From Cardiocondyla obscurior (taxonomy: Eukaryota; Arthropoda; Insecta; Hymenoptera; Formicidae), in contig NC_091875.1 in assembly GCF_019399895.1 (NCBI RefSeq), forward strand, positions 1,364,001 to 1,428,000: DNA of 64,000 bases, written 5' to 3'. Position numbers and translations under genes: made by a program. The notes beneath the pieces are model-generated. The model worked only from the letters and a program-made list of their open reading frames with translations, was not told where the DNA came from and made no database searches. Below are positions 49,577-62,669 of the stretch, piece by piece. Positions within the stretch are counted from its first letter, which is position 1, and the number at the start of each line of letters is the position of its first letter.

Positions 49577-52549
49577 GTAAGTCATTCTTTTCGGTGGAAC
49601 ATTTATGAATGGGTCAGACCGTAAAGATTGTATAACGGAGAGGTTTCAAAGGTTGTTCTTTAGAATAAAAAAAAAAAAAAAAAAAAAAGCAACTTAAAAT
49701 ATTAGCCTTGCGAATTTATAGAAACTCGAAACTTTCTAACAATTTGATAAATGGTCTAAAACAAAAAAAAAATTTGCTTTGCGTTTTCTGTCTTCAAAAT
49801 TTTTCAAACTCTCTATTGCCATACCGTGAACGGGTAACCATAGTCGTTATACCGACTTTTCGTTATCCAGTCTTCAGGAACAGACCATCAGTTTGCTATA
49901 CAGCCCGACGTCGGTAAAATGCCGATGCCCGAGTCCATGAAGACTGTCAGTGGATATTCTATAAGTCCTACTACAGTAATCGATGGTACTCTTGTATATA
50001 TCGTGTTTCGATAAACTAGAGTTATACTTTTATTAATTATTAAATTAAATTAATAAGATAATTATTTAAAAATAATTATTAATAGTTTAACTTACGCGTT
50101 ATATTTTTCAATGGCTACATATGCAGGTAGTCGATAAAGATAAAAGTTTGTTAATTAATTTAAACGTTTAAAGATTTTTTTTTTTTTTCTTTTGTAAAAT
50201 TGATTGATTTTTTATGAGTTGAATAAAGACACATTATGGTAAATCAGCAGTGACATTTTAATGACGTAAAATGTCAGGCAAAAAAGCTTTTAAGCGCGAT
50301 TCGACTTAAATTTAACTCACGGACTCGTTACTTAGAGGTTTTTAATCTCCGTGAATTATAGCTCGATAACGTGAAATCAGATTATGGTGCGCCGTTAAGT
50401 GACCCTTAAACACACATGTGCAATAAAAATTAACGGAAAACTAAAAATCGCAATGATCACTTTTTACTCATTTATTTGCCGGGATTTGATTTTGTTTGGC
50501 GTGACAATTGTATTTTACAACGACCCGAGATCTATGTCGAAAGCTTTGTTTCCTGCCGCGCGGTTGAATCGATACCGACGTCCCGTGAAACAGCGGTCGG
50601 GCAGCGGCGTTCATTAACGTCTGCGTTAATCAACCAGCGTACCTTCCTCTTTCTCACTCCTTGCCTCCTTCTCATTTGCTTCCTCGCGTTATCGACGTCG
50701 AGTAAAACGTATACAGTTATACCAATGTTTCGGCACGCAGTAAACGCGTTTCACGACGGGGAACGAGGCAACTTCAAATATTTTAATTACTCTGCAGTTA
50801 ATTGCTACACCCGTGAAGAGAGACGGACAAAAATGCGCCGTACGAAAAAAAAAAAAAAAAATAAAATAAAATAAAAAACGGGGGGTAGAAGAGGTAAAAG
50901 AGAGAAAACAATATTTACCGTATCGCTTAAAAGTTCTGTGGAACGGATAAATTAATTTTCAATAAAATATGAAGTATTTAATTAAATTGGAACATGATAA
51001 TGGAACGAATAAAAAGCTGCACGTATTTAATGGATAATATTGTAAAACAGTAAAAAGTTAATTAGTATTATTTTCTTGCTACGACGAGATAAAAACGAGA
51101 TATACGGCAATACAATGAAAAGAGCATATCTTTTAAAAACTTCTAGGGCTGAATGATTCCGGTCCTTTTATTAATTGCGCGTGCACGCGACTGCACGCAC
51201 GGGGATTCCGCACGTGGCAAGCACCCCCGTCTGTCAAAGTCGATATTTTTAATGCGCGGCACCTTCTTACGGTCGCTACGGAACGAATTGTCGTATGTGT
51301 ACCTAATGTCCAGATATTGCAACCTGATTAATTCGAGTAACACTCCGCGCCGCGTTAGAAAGTTAAAAATCAAATTACGTTACTCGCTGAGATTTGTACA
51401 ATTTGTAATTTATGATTTTCTTATTATTTAAACGAGGGAATTTAAAATTAAGTAAAACATCTAGATTCGGTCTAGATCGGTCTCTTTGTGCAAGAGAAAT
51501 TGATTTAGGGATGTTTGCGTTTGATCTAGAAAAATTCTTGGCCTGCGAGAGTCGAGATAACGGAAACGCTGAGAGAAATCTCTCTCGGGCAAAGGGGGCA
51601 TTCGAGCTCGGATCTAATGGAGCGCGTAACAATTCTTCGGGCGAGAGAAGCTGAGGGCCTCGGGCAGGCCGTGTGTGCATTAACATATTAACAATGCTCC
51701 ATTATGCCCCGAGTGTATACCTAGTCCCCCGCGTGGGCGCGTTATAGACCACTTTTAAGACCGCGGAACATATATTCGGGGCTTCGAAACATGCGAGCCC
51801 CTAAACTCGTTCCACGAAAACAATTTAGGAGTTTGGTGTTTTTTTTTTTTATTTTTTTTATTAAAAAAAAAATTAAGTAATAAATTTAATAGCAATTTTT
51901 TTTTCGTAAATAATTTAAAACCTTAATACATCAACCGTGATAAATAACTTGTTCAATATTCGTTTATGTATATCTGTACGGAATTTATTATAATCTATCA
52001 GAGCGAAAAGTTTTTCCCTGAAATTGAATGGAGAACAAAGCCTCTTTTGTCAGTTTAATCCCGATGCTTGATTCACCCGTTCAAATTTCTCTCTCTCATT
52101 AATTTGTAATCGCGTATCGTTATAAAATTATGAATATTCTATTATTATAAGTAAATAGAGACTAATAACTTAATGTTTTTCGAGGAAAATTAAAAAAATA
52201 TAATTTGATTCACTTTACAAAACATTTTGTCCAACTTCAAATTTTTAATCTAAAAACTTGACGGAAAAATATATAAGAGCAAAGGTAAAAAAAAAAAAAA
52301 GAAAAAAAAGAACCGAGCAGGGGTCAAAGCTGACAAAAAATTTTCTCACACACGCGTACACACATCTCGTTGGATTGTACGCACAATGCATCCATGGCAC
52401 GCTCATGCGTGCACGTGTACACTGGGCGCGGGGCATTAGCATAAAAATGGTTTAAAAATCCGTCGTGTATGCCACTGGCATTGGACGGCTCCCAGGGAAG
52501 ACTGAATCCGCCATTGGCTGCTTGCGTATCGCGAAAGAGAAGGAGGGTC

Positions 52550-53112
52550 GAAGAGAACGGGCTCCAGAGAAGCTGTGAGAGCTGAAACGAGCGAGGGAGA
52601 GATAGGAATAAACGGAGATGGAACGAGATCGGGCGAGGAAACGAGAGGGAGGCTGCGAGGGTGTATCCGAAGAAAAGAGAAAGAAAGACGGAACGAGAAG
52701 AAGGGATATAGGAGGGTGCGAGAAAGCAATACTCAGACAAAGAAGCGGAGTAACGTTGGAGTACCGTAGGAAGGCCAAGAGAGAGAACGAAAGAGGGAAA
52801 GAGAAAGAGGTACGGAAAGAGGAAGAGAGCGAGAGAAGGGCCTAGACATTCAACTAGACGTCAGAAAGGTGCGAGGGAGACGGATAATAAAATAAAGCGC
52901 GACAGAACGGCGAGAAAGAGAGAGTGACGCAGGGGAAGAGAGTGTATCTGCACGGGGAGGCTGGGGGTGACCTGAAGGGGGCTGGAAGGTGAATGGAAGA
53001 GCGAGAGGGATGCCGATGGCGGTGGGAGGGGGGAAACCAGGGGTCGCGAGATACCAAAGCAAAGGGGGGAAAACGACGAGGCAAGAGAGAAAGAGAAAGA
53101 GAGAGAGAAAGC
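52550..53112. repeat. Long purine-rich (GA) tract
   Basis: Over about 560 bases the + strand is dominated by A and G (GAGA, GAAAGAG, GGGAGG and AGAGAGAGAAAG units), ending just before a GC-rich, CpG-containing segment and an Inr. It could bind GAGA-type factors or form a non-B triplex structure. Its position 5' to an Inr repeats the arrangement at 32.6-32.8 kb. Confidence 0.8.
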
Positions 53113-53172
53113 ACCACGTGCTATGGGAACGGGAATTGCTCTCTCTTCTCTCGCCGGGCCTTTCGCGGCGGT

Positions 53173-53178
53173 TCAGTT
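53173..53178 (+). promoter_or_regulatory. Possible Inr of the internal, CH-less navigator promoter
   Basis: TCAGTT sits in the context GGCGGTTCAGTTCG in a GC-rich segment immediately downstream of the 560-bp purine tract, with A (+1) at 53175. The DPE position reads TACAC and does not match, so only the initiator and the context support it. A 23-codon frame (53198-53269) follows at once. To reach the start codon at 55623 the transcript needs either a 2.4-kb leader or a spliced one. Confidence 0.42.
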
Positions 53179-54470
53179 CGAAACGGGCCATCAACGATGC
53201 CTACACACCATGGCCACACCACCATGACCATCGCGACCGAGTGTGGTGGTCGCCCGTGGTCGCCATGAGGCGTCGTCGTTCAAGTCGATGACGCTCTCGG
53301 GAACCGTACGGTTACTCGGACCTCCTTTCGTCTCCTTTATTCGTCATATCGTTTTATCACGCGAATTATTCGTGCGCGGCAAGATCGATGGATCCGTTCG
53401 ATGACGCGCTAAGCGCGGTGAAGTGCCGATCTTCGGGCCACGCGAAGCATCGATAGCGATCGCGCAAAGGTGTGTTATTCCGCGGAAAGAGAAGAGAATG
53501 GAAGCTGAAGATGCATTTATGGATCATGTTCGAGCGTGAGAGGAAAACGCTCCCGCGGTACGATCTGTTTAGACGTGCTTGAAGAGGGAAGATCGATCTT
53601 CAAGGAAGATCTGGATTGCCACTTAATTATTTTTTACTCAATCGAGAGTTAATCGACGAGGATTAATCCGGAACCAGTAAAATATACTGCTACGACGATG
53701 ATTTAGAAAACAAATTACTAATATATGAAAAAATTAATTAAACGTTAAGGTATATTTCGTACATATTTAAAGCTTAATAAAATAACTGTGACCGTAATGA
53801 AAATATAATTCAAGTTTAAGCTTCGTGTAATTATAACGTAATCAAAAATATATAACGAAACATATACGTAATGTGATAATAACGAATTGATATGAATGAG
53901 AAAATAATCAATGCGGATTTAATTTCGGGACAAAAGTCGATTAATTTTCGTGTTATCGCAGTCGAGGCGTTCAAGAGCTTCTCGGGGTGTTGTCGTTTTT
54001 TTGCATCGGTCCCGTAAGGTTGTACATCTAACCTGATCTTCTCTTACGATCGACGATAAGTCGGTCGATCGAACAGTAAGTCGAATCAATTTACGACGAA
54101 AGTGTCCGCTGGCACGCTAACACCGAATCGCGGTAACTCAAAGAAATCCCCCGTTATTTTTCGCGATTGCGGAATGCAACTTGTTGCAACTGTGCGTCAC
54201 CGCAAACGATTGTAAATCCGAGGTTATCTTCCCGTGAAACTGTAAAGTTAATCTTGAGGACACGAATACGTGGATCGTCTGGGAGATAACGTGACAGTAG
54301 CGAGAATTCGAAGAATCGAGGATGAGGCGGAATCGATGAAATATGCATGAATTTTGAGGGTGAATTATTCAGCGCCACGTGAAGAAGAGGGAGGCATTTC
54401 GAAGTCAATGCTTTCGATTTCTCGGGACAATTTCCATTCGAAAAATCGACGTGTTGAATTTGAAGGCTCC

Positions 54471-54482
54471 CTTGTCTTTCAG
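54471..54482 (+). promoter_or_regulatory. Acceptor-like site in the inferred leader of the CH-less transcript
   Basis: CTTGTCTTTCAG is a strong pyrimidine-rich 3' splice site. If used, an exon would start at 54483 and run to the donor at 55699, removing part of the sequence after the Inr at 53173. The same bases include TCAGTT (54479-54484), so they could instead act as an initiator. The sequence alone does not decide between the two. Confidence 0.3.
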
Positions 54483-55622
54483 TTAGACAAACACGTTTCC
54501 GATTCAAAGGAGGCAAGAAAAGTGCGTAAAAAAAAAAAAAAAAGTGCAAGTATTACCGGAAGAGAATAATACGTAGTGAAAAATAATTTTCAAACAAGTG
54601 ATATCTGCGTACTAATGAATTAGAAATAATTAACGTGATAAGAGAATGCTAAATTATCGCTTGGGTAAACGTACGCTATTTTTAAGTGTCGTAAGAATAA
54701 TGTCAGCGATAGAAAATAAGGACGACTAAAGCGTTTATTTCGAAATTTCGGATTTAGCAGAGAATCGTCAATTTGATATTCGAAATTATTGAACATATCA
54801 AAGTGATATCGAGAGCTCGGTGCGAGCGTTAAATATCGAGCCTCCTACGCGAATTCTTGTCAACCAGTTTGATCTCGCTCTCGTTCGAATTCCCTGAGGG
54901 AATACAATTTCAGCTTGAATCACGAATAAGATTGATACAGCAAACAAAGCGAATATTAAAGTGCAAGGTGAAATAGGCTCTGAAATCTAAGGAATAGGAA
55001 ACGACGCACGGCTTAAACCGATAAATCCCGCCGTTCGATGTCGAGGAGAGAGAATCGGCGAAGAGATATCGAGAAGTTCAGCACGAAGTAGATCTCTTTT
55101 ATCGTCGGCGTCTCGTTCCCACGTTTTACGAGCCCTTATTATAGCGAGGATAATAACAATCTCGGGAGAGGACCCATCGGGACTATCGATGCAACTCGAT
55201 CGTTAAGTCGCAACCCCGAGGGATACAATAAACAGGATAAATTAAAAAAAATTATTGTTATTACATATTTTATATTAATATTCGAGTGAAACCAGTCGGG
55301 GAATAAAACGAAGGGACTTTACAGAACTACGTAAACAATGCTGTGAAATGAGATGCCGAGTAAAGTTCGACGTGTTATTTAATTAAAGTACTTTGACGTA
55401 GTAATTTATAAGGGAGTGAACAATAATTAATATATGAACGATTATTATTTTTAACAATAAAACAGTACTTGATCGTTTCAACGAAAGGGATATGCATGAA
55501 TTTAATAATGTCACGGTGTGTAACGTCAAGTGCAACTTAAAACGGTTACTCTCGCCAGTTTGAAAAGAGTCATCTGAAAAATATTTGAGCGAAAAAAAAA
55601 AGGAGGATAATCGTGAGGCATA

Positions 55623-55699
55623 ATGGGAAATAGCGGAAGCAGCGGGAGTAGTAGCAGCAGGAAGGCACGAAGCTTGCCAAATTCGCCGGAAGCGCACAG
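55623..55699 (+). CDS. Neuron navigator (sickie), alternative first exon bypassing the CH domain
   Basis: ATG 55623 has A at -3 and G at +4, with an in-frame TGA only nine bases upstream at 55614. The exon encodes MGNSGSSGSSSSRKARSLPN and ends CACAG|GTATCC in phase 2, exactly the phase of the last CH exon (49576). Splicing to 62506 therefore gives a continuous protein without the CH domain. Glycine 2 and serine 6 fit the N-myristoylation pattern MGxxxS/T, and a basic RKAR follows at residues 13-16, so membrane attachment is plausible. Navigator genes in vertebrates also make shorter forms from internal promoters. The exon is not proven: its call rests on start context, donor and phase. Confidence 0.68.
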
Positions 55700-58600
55700 G
55701 TATCCCCAACATTCTTTCTACCGAATTAATTTAAATAAACGAAGAACAGGATCATGATACAAAAATAGGAGCGTATCTCATAAATTCGCTTATTTTGAAT
55801 ATCGTAAATTGATATATCATTTGTCGTGGGTGAAATGGCTCATATTTATTAGCCATTCCAGACGTATTTTTATTCGTATATCTCGTAGCTCGATCCTTAT
55901 TCTTTCGTTCGTTTGGACAAGCAACAACAAAACCGGTTATTCGGTATATTTAGGATTTCCTGAATCGCGCGCTATATTGCCGCAATGTGTTGGTCCTTCG
56001 TGGAAAAGTAGACGTTAAGAATTTTTTTTTTTTTCTTTTTTTTTTCTCCACGAAATTAAAACTCTGCACTCTAAATGCTAAAGTACTTATTTACAATTTT
56101 GTTGTATAAAACTAAAGAATCGTGAAATTAGCTGTATATAGCTGTAATAAGGACACATTTGTAATCGCGCGCGAAATCAATTTCTTTGCGCTCTTCATTT
56201 TTCCAAAGCTGCAAGTTGTCATGCAAGTGACGACCACTGATTCGAATCGCGTGTCGTAGGTTGAAGGTATGAGGGAGACTCGCGACCTGCGACGTGAGGT
56301 TCTAACCGGTCTCTTCGAGCTCCCGTGGCAATCGGCCGCGACCGAGCGGATCTGGTTTTGCATTTTTCCGTTCTCGATATAGATCGGCGGCGACTGGCCG
56401 ACTCGCGGCACTCTTCCCTTTTTTTCACTAACGTGCAATTATGTTCTGTCATATATATATATAGGAAACCGCAACTAACCGTCACGAATAATAAGGATTG
56501 CGGAAAGTAAGAACAATATATCTTCGTAATAGCGCCTTCGAGCGCTTCTAACAGGAATGGAAATTAAACATTAAATCTTGCGTACTCGTCTTAAAAAAAA
56601 AAAAATTTTTTTACGTATATTATAAAATATATAAGTAAATAATATATAATATACTTTCTAACTATAAACGGATATAATTAATGAGTATGTACGAGAATAA
56701 AATATTCGTGTGTGTGATAACTTTTGATAGGTACGTATAATATTAATAACATTGTGTCGGTATAATAAGTGCGATCTGTCCTCTGGAATAATCGCTCACG
56801 AGGGAACACTGGGAAGAATACGAAATTTCGTGTGGAATTTTAACAGCACTGAAACGCGAAGGATCCTTTAATTAAATCGGCTTAAAAAATTCATTCCCAG
56901 TTAGCAGCATGTATAAAGGGGAGGAGAATAATACTCCTATTCCCTTCGAATACTTTTCCTCGATATTGAACATCTTCAACCGATGAAATATTCGTAGAAA
57001 TGCAAATCTCTTTTTGCTCCCCATAATTAACAACGTTAAGAACCATTAAATTTCATTATTCAGGTCAAAAAAAAAAAAATCAGAATTTAATTCACGCGAG
57101 TTATATTTTTTTTTTTTTTTACTTTTATTATTTTATTTCAATTTTTATAAAAATGTCAGTCGCTGATCAAACAATTACCCGAGCACATATTTTCCTTCTA
57201 CTTTCTCGTCGACCTTTTCCTTTCTTTATTTAGCGAACGAGTTCAAAGACATCCACGGGTCGACGAGAGTGAGTCAATGTTTTCGATGTGAATGGCCGCA
57301 GAAATAGATCCTTAGGCGAGCACGTTTCGCGATCGCACGATTCGCGGGCTAAATTCTGCGCGGCTGACGTTAGTGAAACGAGAACGAGCTTGTGTGTCTT
57401 CTCGTGTGTCACCGATCGTGTGTATCAAGGAGGAAAAACGACGATACGCCGCGGTGTGTAAGCAGAGATTATCCGAGCCGACAATGTTGCGCATGTGCGT
57501 AATGATTGAATCATTGAGACAGCTTGTTTCAGAGAAAGCCATTTTAAGTCAGAAATGATTAAAAAATATTAGAAAATATTTGTTTCTCATTAAAGGGATC
57601 TAAAACGTAAGCAAAAAGAAATTTAATGTTAAAAGATAAATTATGTCACTTTATTATTATCTAGATTAAACACATGTTTTTTTTTTTTCTTTTTAATTTA
57701 AGATTCTTTAAAATTAAATGCATCTAAATTAAATTTTATTAATTAAATACATCCGCGGCACACAAAGCTCAAATATATGTTTGATTGGTTTCGAAGCGAA
57801 GATCCGGCCGTGCCCTGATGAGAATCAGCAAACGAGCAGACGTATTTTGCTTGCGTTCCCCAGGAGATGCTCTCGCCAATTTCGCTTTGATTAATTAGAA
57901 TGGTGCATTGTTCGCGATGCATCGGCGATGATGTATCGCGCGGTGAGCAGGGCGGAGGTCGGTGGAACCGTTATGCATCGCGATTGTTTCGGACGCGAGA
58001 AGAGCACCGAGAGATCAGGCACTGCCTTTAGATCGTACGGCGAATAAAGTCTACAACTCAGTTGAAAATAAAATTATTCTGCAAAAATAGATACGTAAAC
58101 ATTTCTTTCCAATTTTATTTTTTATTTTTTTTTTTTTATCTTTGATTTTGAATCCTTTAAATTTAATCTTTGATAGCTTTGCACATCTTTCCGTCTCCGG
58201 CATGTGAAATCACCCGGAAATTCACCTTCGGCATCTTTTAAAGAAACGTAACGGTACGCACCGGCGTCCTTGCCTGCGTATCAACGATAAACGGTGGTCG
58301 TGAAAGAACCGCGGTAATAATATCGCCTCGCGGGGAAGAACGGTTCTGCTCTCGTCGTCGTGCTTCTTCCTGGAAGCGGCGGTTAAATCCTTCTCTCGAG
58401 ATCCTCTAAATTTATCCCATGCTCCCGTGAAACAACGATGCTCCACTCGCGCCGCTGTATAGAATCCTTTCTCGCGATTCTCATTCTCCTCGAATAAGAC
58501 ACGGCAATTACTTTTGATACCCGGAATGAATTATCCGACTCGTTCTGGCACTATCCGCGCCCATTTCGCCCTCCGCTTCTCCCTTTGGTCTTTGTTAACG

Positions 58601-61600
58601 TGACTACTCGCGCGCGACGTCGCTGTCAATTTGTAGCGATTTATACTCGCAACGCGAATAGCCCACCAAAAAGCGGAGGTAACAAGGTACCGCTCGTGAC
58701 AGTGAGATTTCAAAGACTACGGCAAACTGAATATCACTTCTTAATAAAAAATAATTATAATACATTTTTTTTTTTAATTATCATATTATATTATATATAT
58801 TTTTTTTTTTTTTTTTTTTTAATTAAATATATTTTTGCAATGACTTCAAGTGTCTGATTTTAACATACTTTCCGTTTACCGAAGAGAGACAAGACATTTA
58901 TAGACAAGAAATTTATAACATTATTATGTAACGTTAAGTTCGAAGAACACGACGTGCATTTAATATTACGACACTTCGTTTTCCCTCGAGATCTGGTACT
59001 AGCTTTCGCAAAGTTTTAAGATTTCACGCTGCAGCGAATGAGGGAAAGATCGTTTTCTCTTTCTCTCTCTATATTGCAGCGACGGGATCTCTAATTGGCG
59101 ACTATTCGAAAAATCGTACCGGCCGGTTCGATCCCGGCAGTCAGCAATTAAAAGGAATGTCGTCCCCCGTTGATATGCATCTTGTCGTTGCTGGTCGAGC
59201 AGCCTAATCACGCGCTCTTGTTGCCCGCGAGCGTCAAAGGGAGAGTTGGCGGCTCCCTTTCTCGGACATTTTGCAATTGAATTGCGCATATGGCACGTTT
59301 ACGTCGCTCTCGCCTAACCCAACTGCGAGACTATTCGATTATTTCGGCTAAAACTATTTTGCGAATATTTACTTATCAGCCGCGCGAAATAACGAGCGCC
59401 AGTAGAGCGACTTGCTCGATGTAATAACATTTTTTTTATCAATTTAATATTGATTTAATTAGAGCAAATAGAAAGTTTTGAGATTCTAAAAAATGTTAAC
59501 TTGTTGTTTGAAGAGGAAAAAAAAAAAACCCTCGCGATAATCAGAAAATGAAAGATAGAGCTGTTACGCGAAATCAATTTATTGATTTTTTTTTATTGAA
59601 TATTAATTTATTATTAAAAAAAAAGAGGTTAATTAGTCGCGAATGACGAGCATGACAACGTCACAATACTGAACGAACAGTGACAGGCTTCCGTCAGCTT
59701 GTTACTTGTAATCTCATCATCAGATTACATCGAGAACGACACAAACGCGCATCGCCATTGATAGACACTAATGAAACACACCGGTTAAATAATTAGAAGC
59801 CGAGTGGAAATTAAGGGAGGAAGGGAGGGAAAAAAAGAAAGAAATCGCGTATTATTAATTACTCGACTGGATTAATGAAACACGCGATGCCGAATTAATT
59901 GCATTATCTGTGCATACATATGTAATCGAGCAATTTTATTGCATTGTTATTCGCTGGAACTAGATGCTGCTCTCGAGCGACTATTAAAATTATAAATTTC
60001 ATGTTTGCTTAACATTTTTTATTAAAACAGTAGGGTCGAAGATTATTGAAAGTTTCGACGCGTCTCGCGTTATATTAAACTGCAGGTGTTAATAATAGAT
60101 ATTAACGCAGATTGGGCTGAGACAAACGTGAGACAAAGGCTAACGTTAAGGCGCCGTTTGCGGTCGTGAAACGCCCATCTCGCACCGATATTAATACATT
60201 GCCAAAGGGTAAGACGTCGGCGTCGGTGGTGGCAGTTGCAACACGCGCCACGGCGCCCGACGTCGGTACGCGTCGACCGTGGCATTAATTTCCGATATTG
60301 CTCTCGTAAATATTCGCGACTCGCTGCCGACCATCCTCCTCGGATTGAAATATCTCTTTCTTTCTGGATTTCGATGCCGCGGAGTACGGTTCGCTGAGGG
60401 ATCATTTTTTATATATCGATCCTCAGGGCTGTAGATGTAACGTCGAAATAAAAAAATGTTTAATCGTTTTTAATATAAAAGATAGAGTTTACTTTACAGC
60501 GTATTTAATCGGCTAATTTCTGATAAATTGATATCATAAACGGAGAGGAGGAAAAAAAAAAAATTGTTTGTTAAAAAAAAAATTAGCATTCTTCAAACTC
60601 AAACTTTTTTAAGCCTCACGTTTCGTGAAAACTTTGAGTCAACTTGATGTCACAATCGCAAATTATTTATTCCTGTTTTTCTGATTTTTATTTTGCAAAT
60701 TTTGTTATACATATATTTGTTTCGTATATTTAACGATAGAGTTCTAGAGCTTTTCCTTAGGTACGGTCCTACAGGTTCTACTTTAATATATTAGGGGAGG
60801 ATTCGGTACAGGAAGGATATCCTAAAACGCATCTGTGGCAGACCTGTATTTTGTCATGCGAAAAAAAAATTGAAATTTTTCTTTTGTGATAAGGGATATT
60901 TAGGAACACATTTGACGTTACATAAAAAACATATCATACAATATATCAATACACTAATTATGATTTGAATAGTGTAGAATTTTTTATTTTTTTCTTTTTG
61001 AAAAGTTATATCTTTAATTTTATTAATTATCAAATCATTGATCAAATTAATTTTCTATATTTATTAAAAAAAAATTTTTTTTATAAATTAATTAAATTTA
61101 AATAATTTGTACGCAAAAGCGGAACAAAATTTTTTAATTAAAAAGTTATTCAACGGTATTTTTTATAGCAAGACTTTGTGGTAAATTTTCTGATTTGTCG
61201 TATACTTTATAACGTTATGTACCCTTAGACAAAATAGAAATTTATAAAACGCTTTGTCTGTGTATCTCCGGTGATGAATTTAATCCGTCACATATATTCC
61301 GCTCGCATTGTACCCTCCTCGGGTATTATTATATCGTGTCTCTGCTACGGCAGGCGCAAGATTGCATCTTTCGCAGTTCAAAAGGAAGAATGCAACGAGA
61401 AAGGTGTGTCTCGCGAGTCGCGTTGCACCAACTGTGCGTGCGATGCAAATGGCTGTGCGAGATCCGCCGTTACTATACATATAAATCGGGGAAACAAACT
61501 TGATTTGCTAACTACACGAGACATGTGAAAAATAGATTCTGTTATCAACGTGGCTCACACGTTATTAATCTCTTTCGAAATATATAAAATTTAAAAAAAA

Positions 61601-62505
61601 ATTAATAAATAATAATACCCAATAATTCGTAGCAATTGCAATTAAATTTATTTTCGATGAGCAAGTGTAGATAAATATAATTCTTGAATATTGAGAATGT
61701 CGTGTAATATTTATACCTAATGAATATTTATTCATCTAATTTTTAACGCACTACGTAAATCCTTTCGCTTATCCATCTAGGCCAATAAATCTTTTCTCCT
61801 CCTTCCATCGTGAATGAGTAATTAAAAAAAAGAAAGAGGTACATTAAGAAATTACGATCTGCGAGTAAGAGGTAGGACCAGTTCGTTATCCTTTTCCTTA
61901 TCCTTTTTCGCAGCCTTGGAATCTAGTAACATGTAGCTACCATTCTCCATTTTGCGGTCACTTAAATCAATTGGCAACTGCAATTATTTTCATTACGGCA
62001 AAATAGCGGATATATTTAGGACAAAGCGATGATTTATGCGGGTCGGTGGATATCGGATAGCCGGGTTTAGTGTTAAACGCACAGCGCGAATACGAGTCAA
62101 AGGCCGTTTCTCTGCCAAGCTGGTTATATTTGCGAGGTTTATGGACGGTACTTGGTAATTTGAGCACAAGAGTGTGTACATGATGTTATATAATGGACCC
62201 TATATGCCGTTCCTATGCATTTATATATGTCAAAAAGCTGCTAGTTGAAGGGAATTTAACTACGTCTTTAATTGCTGATTTACACGTTTGCCTGAGTGCA
62301 TTAGCTGACGGAATTAAATAATGATTTAAGAGGATAATTTATGGTTAACTGCAACGAATCTGTTTTATATTAAAATTTTTGTTGGTTAATGTTTTGTAAC
62401 AATTTTTTATATAATGTGAGTCTTCTTTTTTTTTATTTCCGCTTTTAAAAATGTTTTGTGAATCGAAAATCCATAAAACTAACCGACAATTCCTTTTCAT
62501 TTCAG
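55700..62505 (+). other. Intron before the shared downstream exon
   Basis: This is the right part of a 12.9-kb intron for the CH form, and the first coding intron for the CH-less form. It ends at TTTCATTTCAG. It contains T and A runs (for example near 58766-58820), many short frames on both strands, and a T-loop-like hairpin at 59110-59134 that is not part of a tRNA. I see no further supported exon. Confidence 0.6.
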
Positions 62506-62669
62506 GCTGCCGTCGCCCTATAACAAGCAGTCGTCGGGAGTTGGCGGTGCTGGGGGTGGCTCTGGGGGTGGTACGAGTATACCTCTTCCCGCCACCGTTG
62601 CTGCCACCCGGAGATGCCCTCCGGACAAAGTCAGACCGGCTCCGGCACCGACGCATCAATCACAACTCG
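62506..62669 (+). CDS. Neuron navigator (sickie), shared exon after the CH domain
   Basis: The acceptor TTTCAG is phase 2. The first base completes arginine (AG|G), followed by LPSPYNKQSSGVGG and a glycine-rich, then proline/alanine-rich stretch ending in QSQLG at the donor CTCG|GTAAGT, phase 1. Low-complexity Ser/Pro/Gly linkers after the CH domain are typical of navigators, which carry long disordered regions before the coiled coils and the C-terminal AAA-type ATPase. The exon is GC-rich like 49407-49576. The frame runs on past the donor to 62768, but the consensus splice site argues against read-through. The gene continues beyond the window. Confidence 0.85.

Larger units (their letters stand above)
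49577..55622 (+). other. Left part of the large intron after the CH domain, with an internal promoter region
   Basis: For the CH-containing transcript this is intron. For the CH-less form it holds the promoter and 5' UTR: a purine tract at 52550-53112, an Inr at 53173 and a strong acceptor-like CTTGTCTTTCAG ending at 54482. Many open frames on both strands at 52.3-53.3 kb mirror the purine/pyrimidine bias and are not genes. The part from 49.6 to 52.5 kb is AT-rich with nothing I can name. Confidence 0.6.

Noticed and set aside
52324..53291. Cluster of 60-138-codon frames on both strands
   Set aside because: They mirror the purine/pyrimidine tract, giving Arg/Glu/Lys on one strand and Ser/Leu/Phe/Pro on the other. 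None has protein-like complexity.
54154..54549. 131-codon - strand frame with a PDZ-like DNLGFTIVCGD stretch
   Set aside because: Only a few residues resemble a PDZ domain opening, no following PDZ elements are present, and it overlaps the likely leader of the CH-less transcript. Chance is the simpler reading.
59110..59134. tRNA-like T arm: GCCGG, TTCGATC loop, CCGGC
   Set aside because: The 5-bp stem and loop are perfect, but no A box, anticodon arm or matching 5' acceptor strand lies upstream at the required distance.
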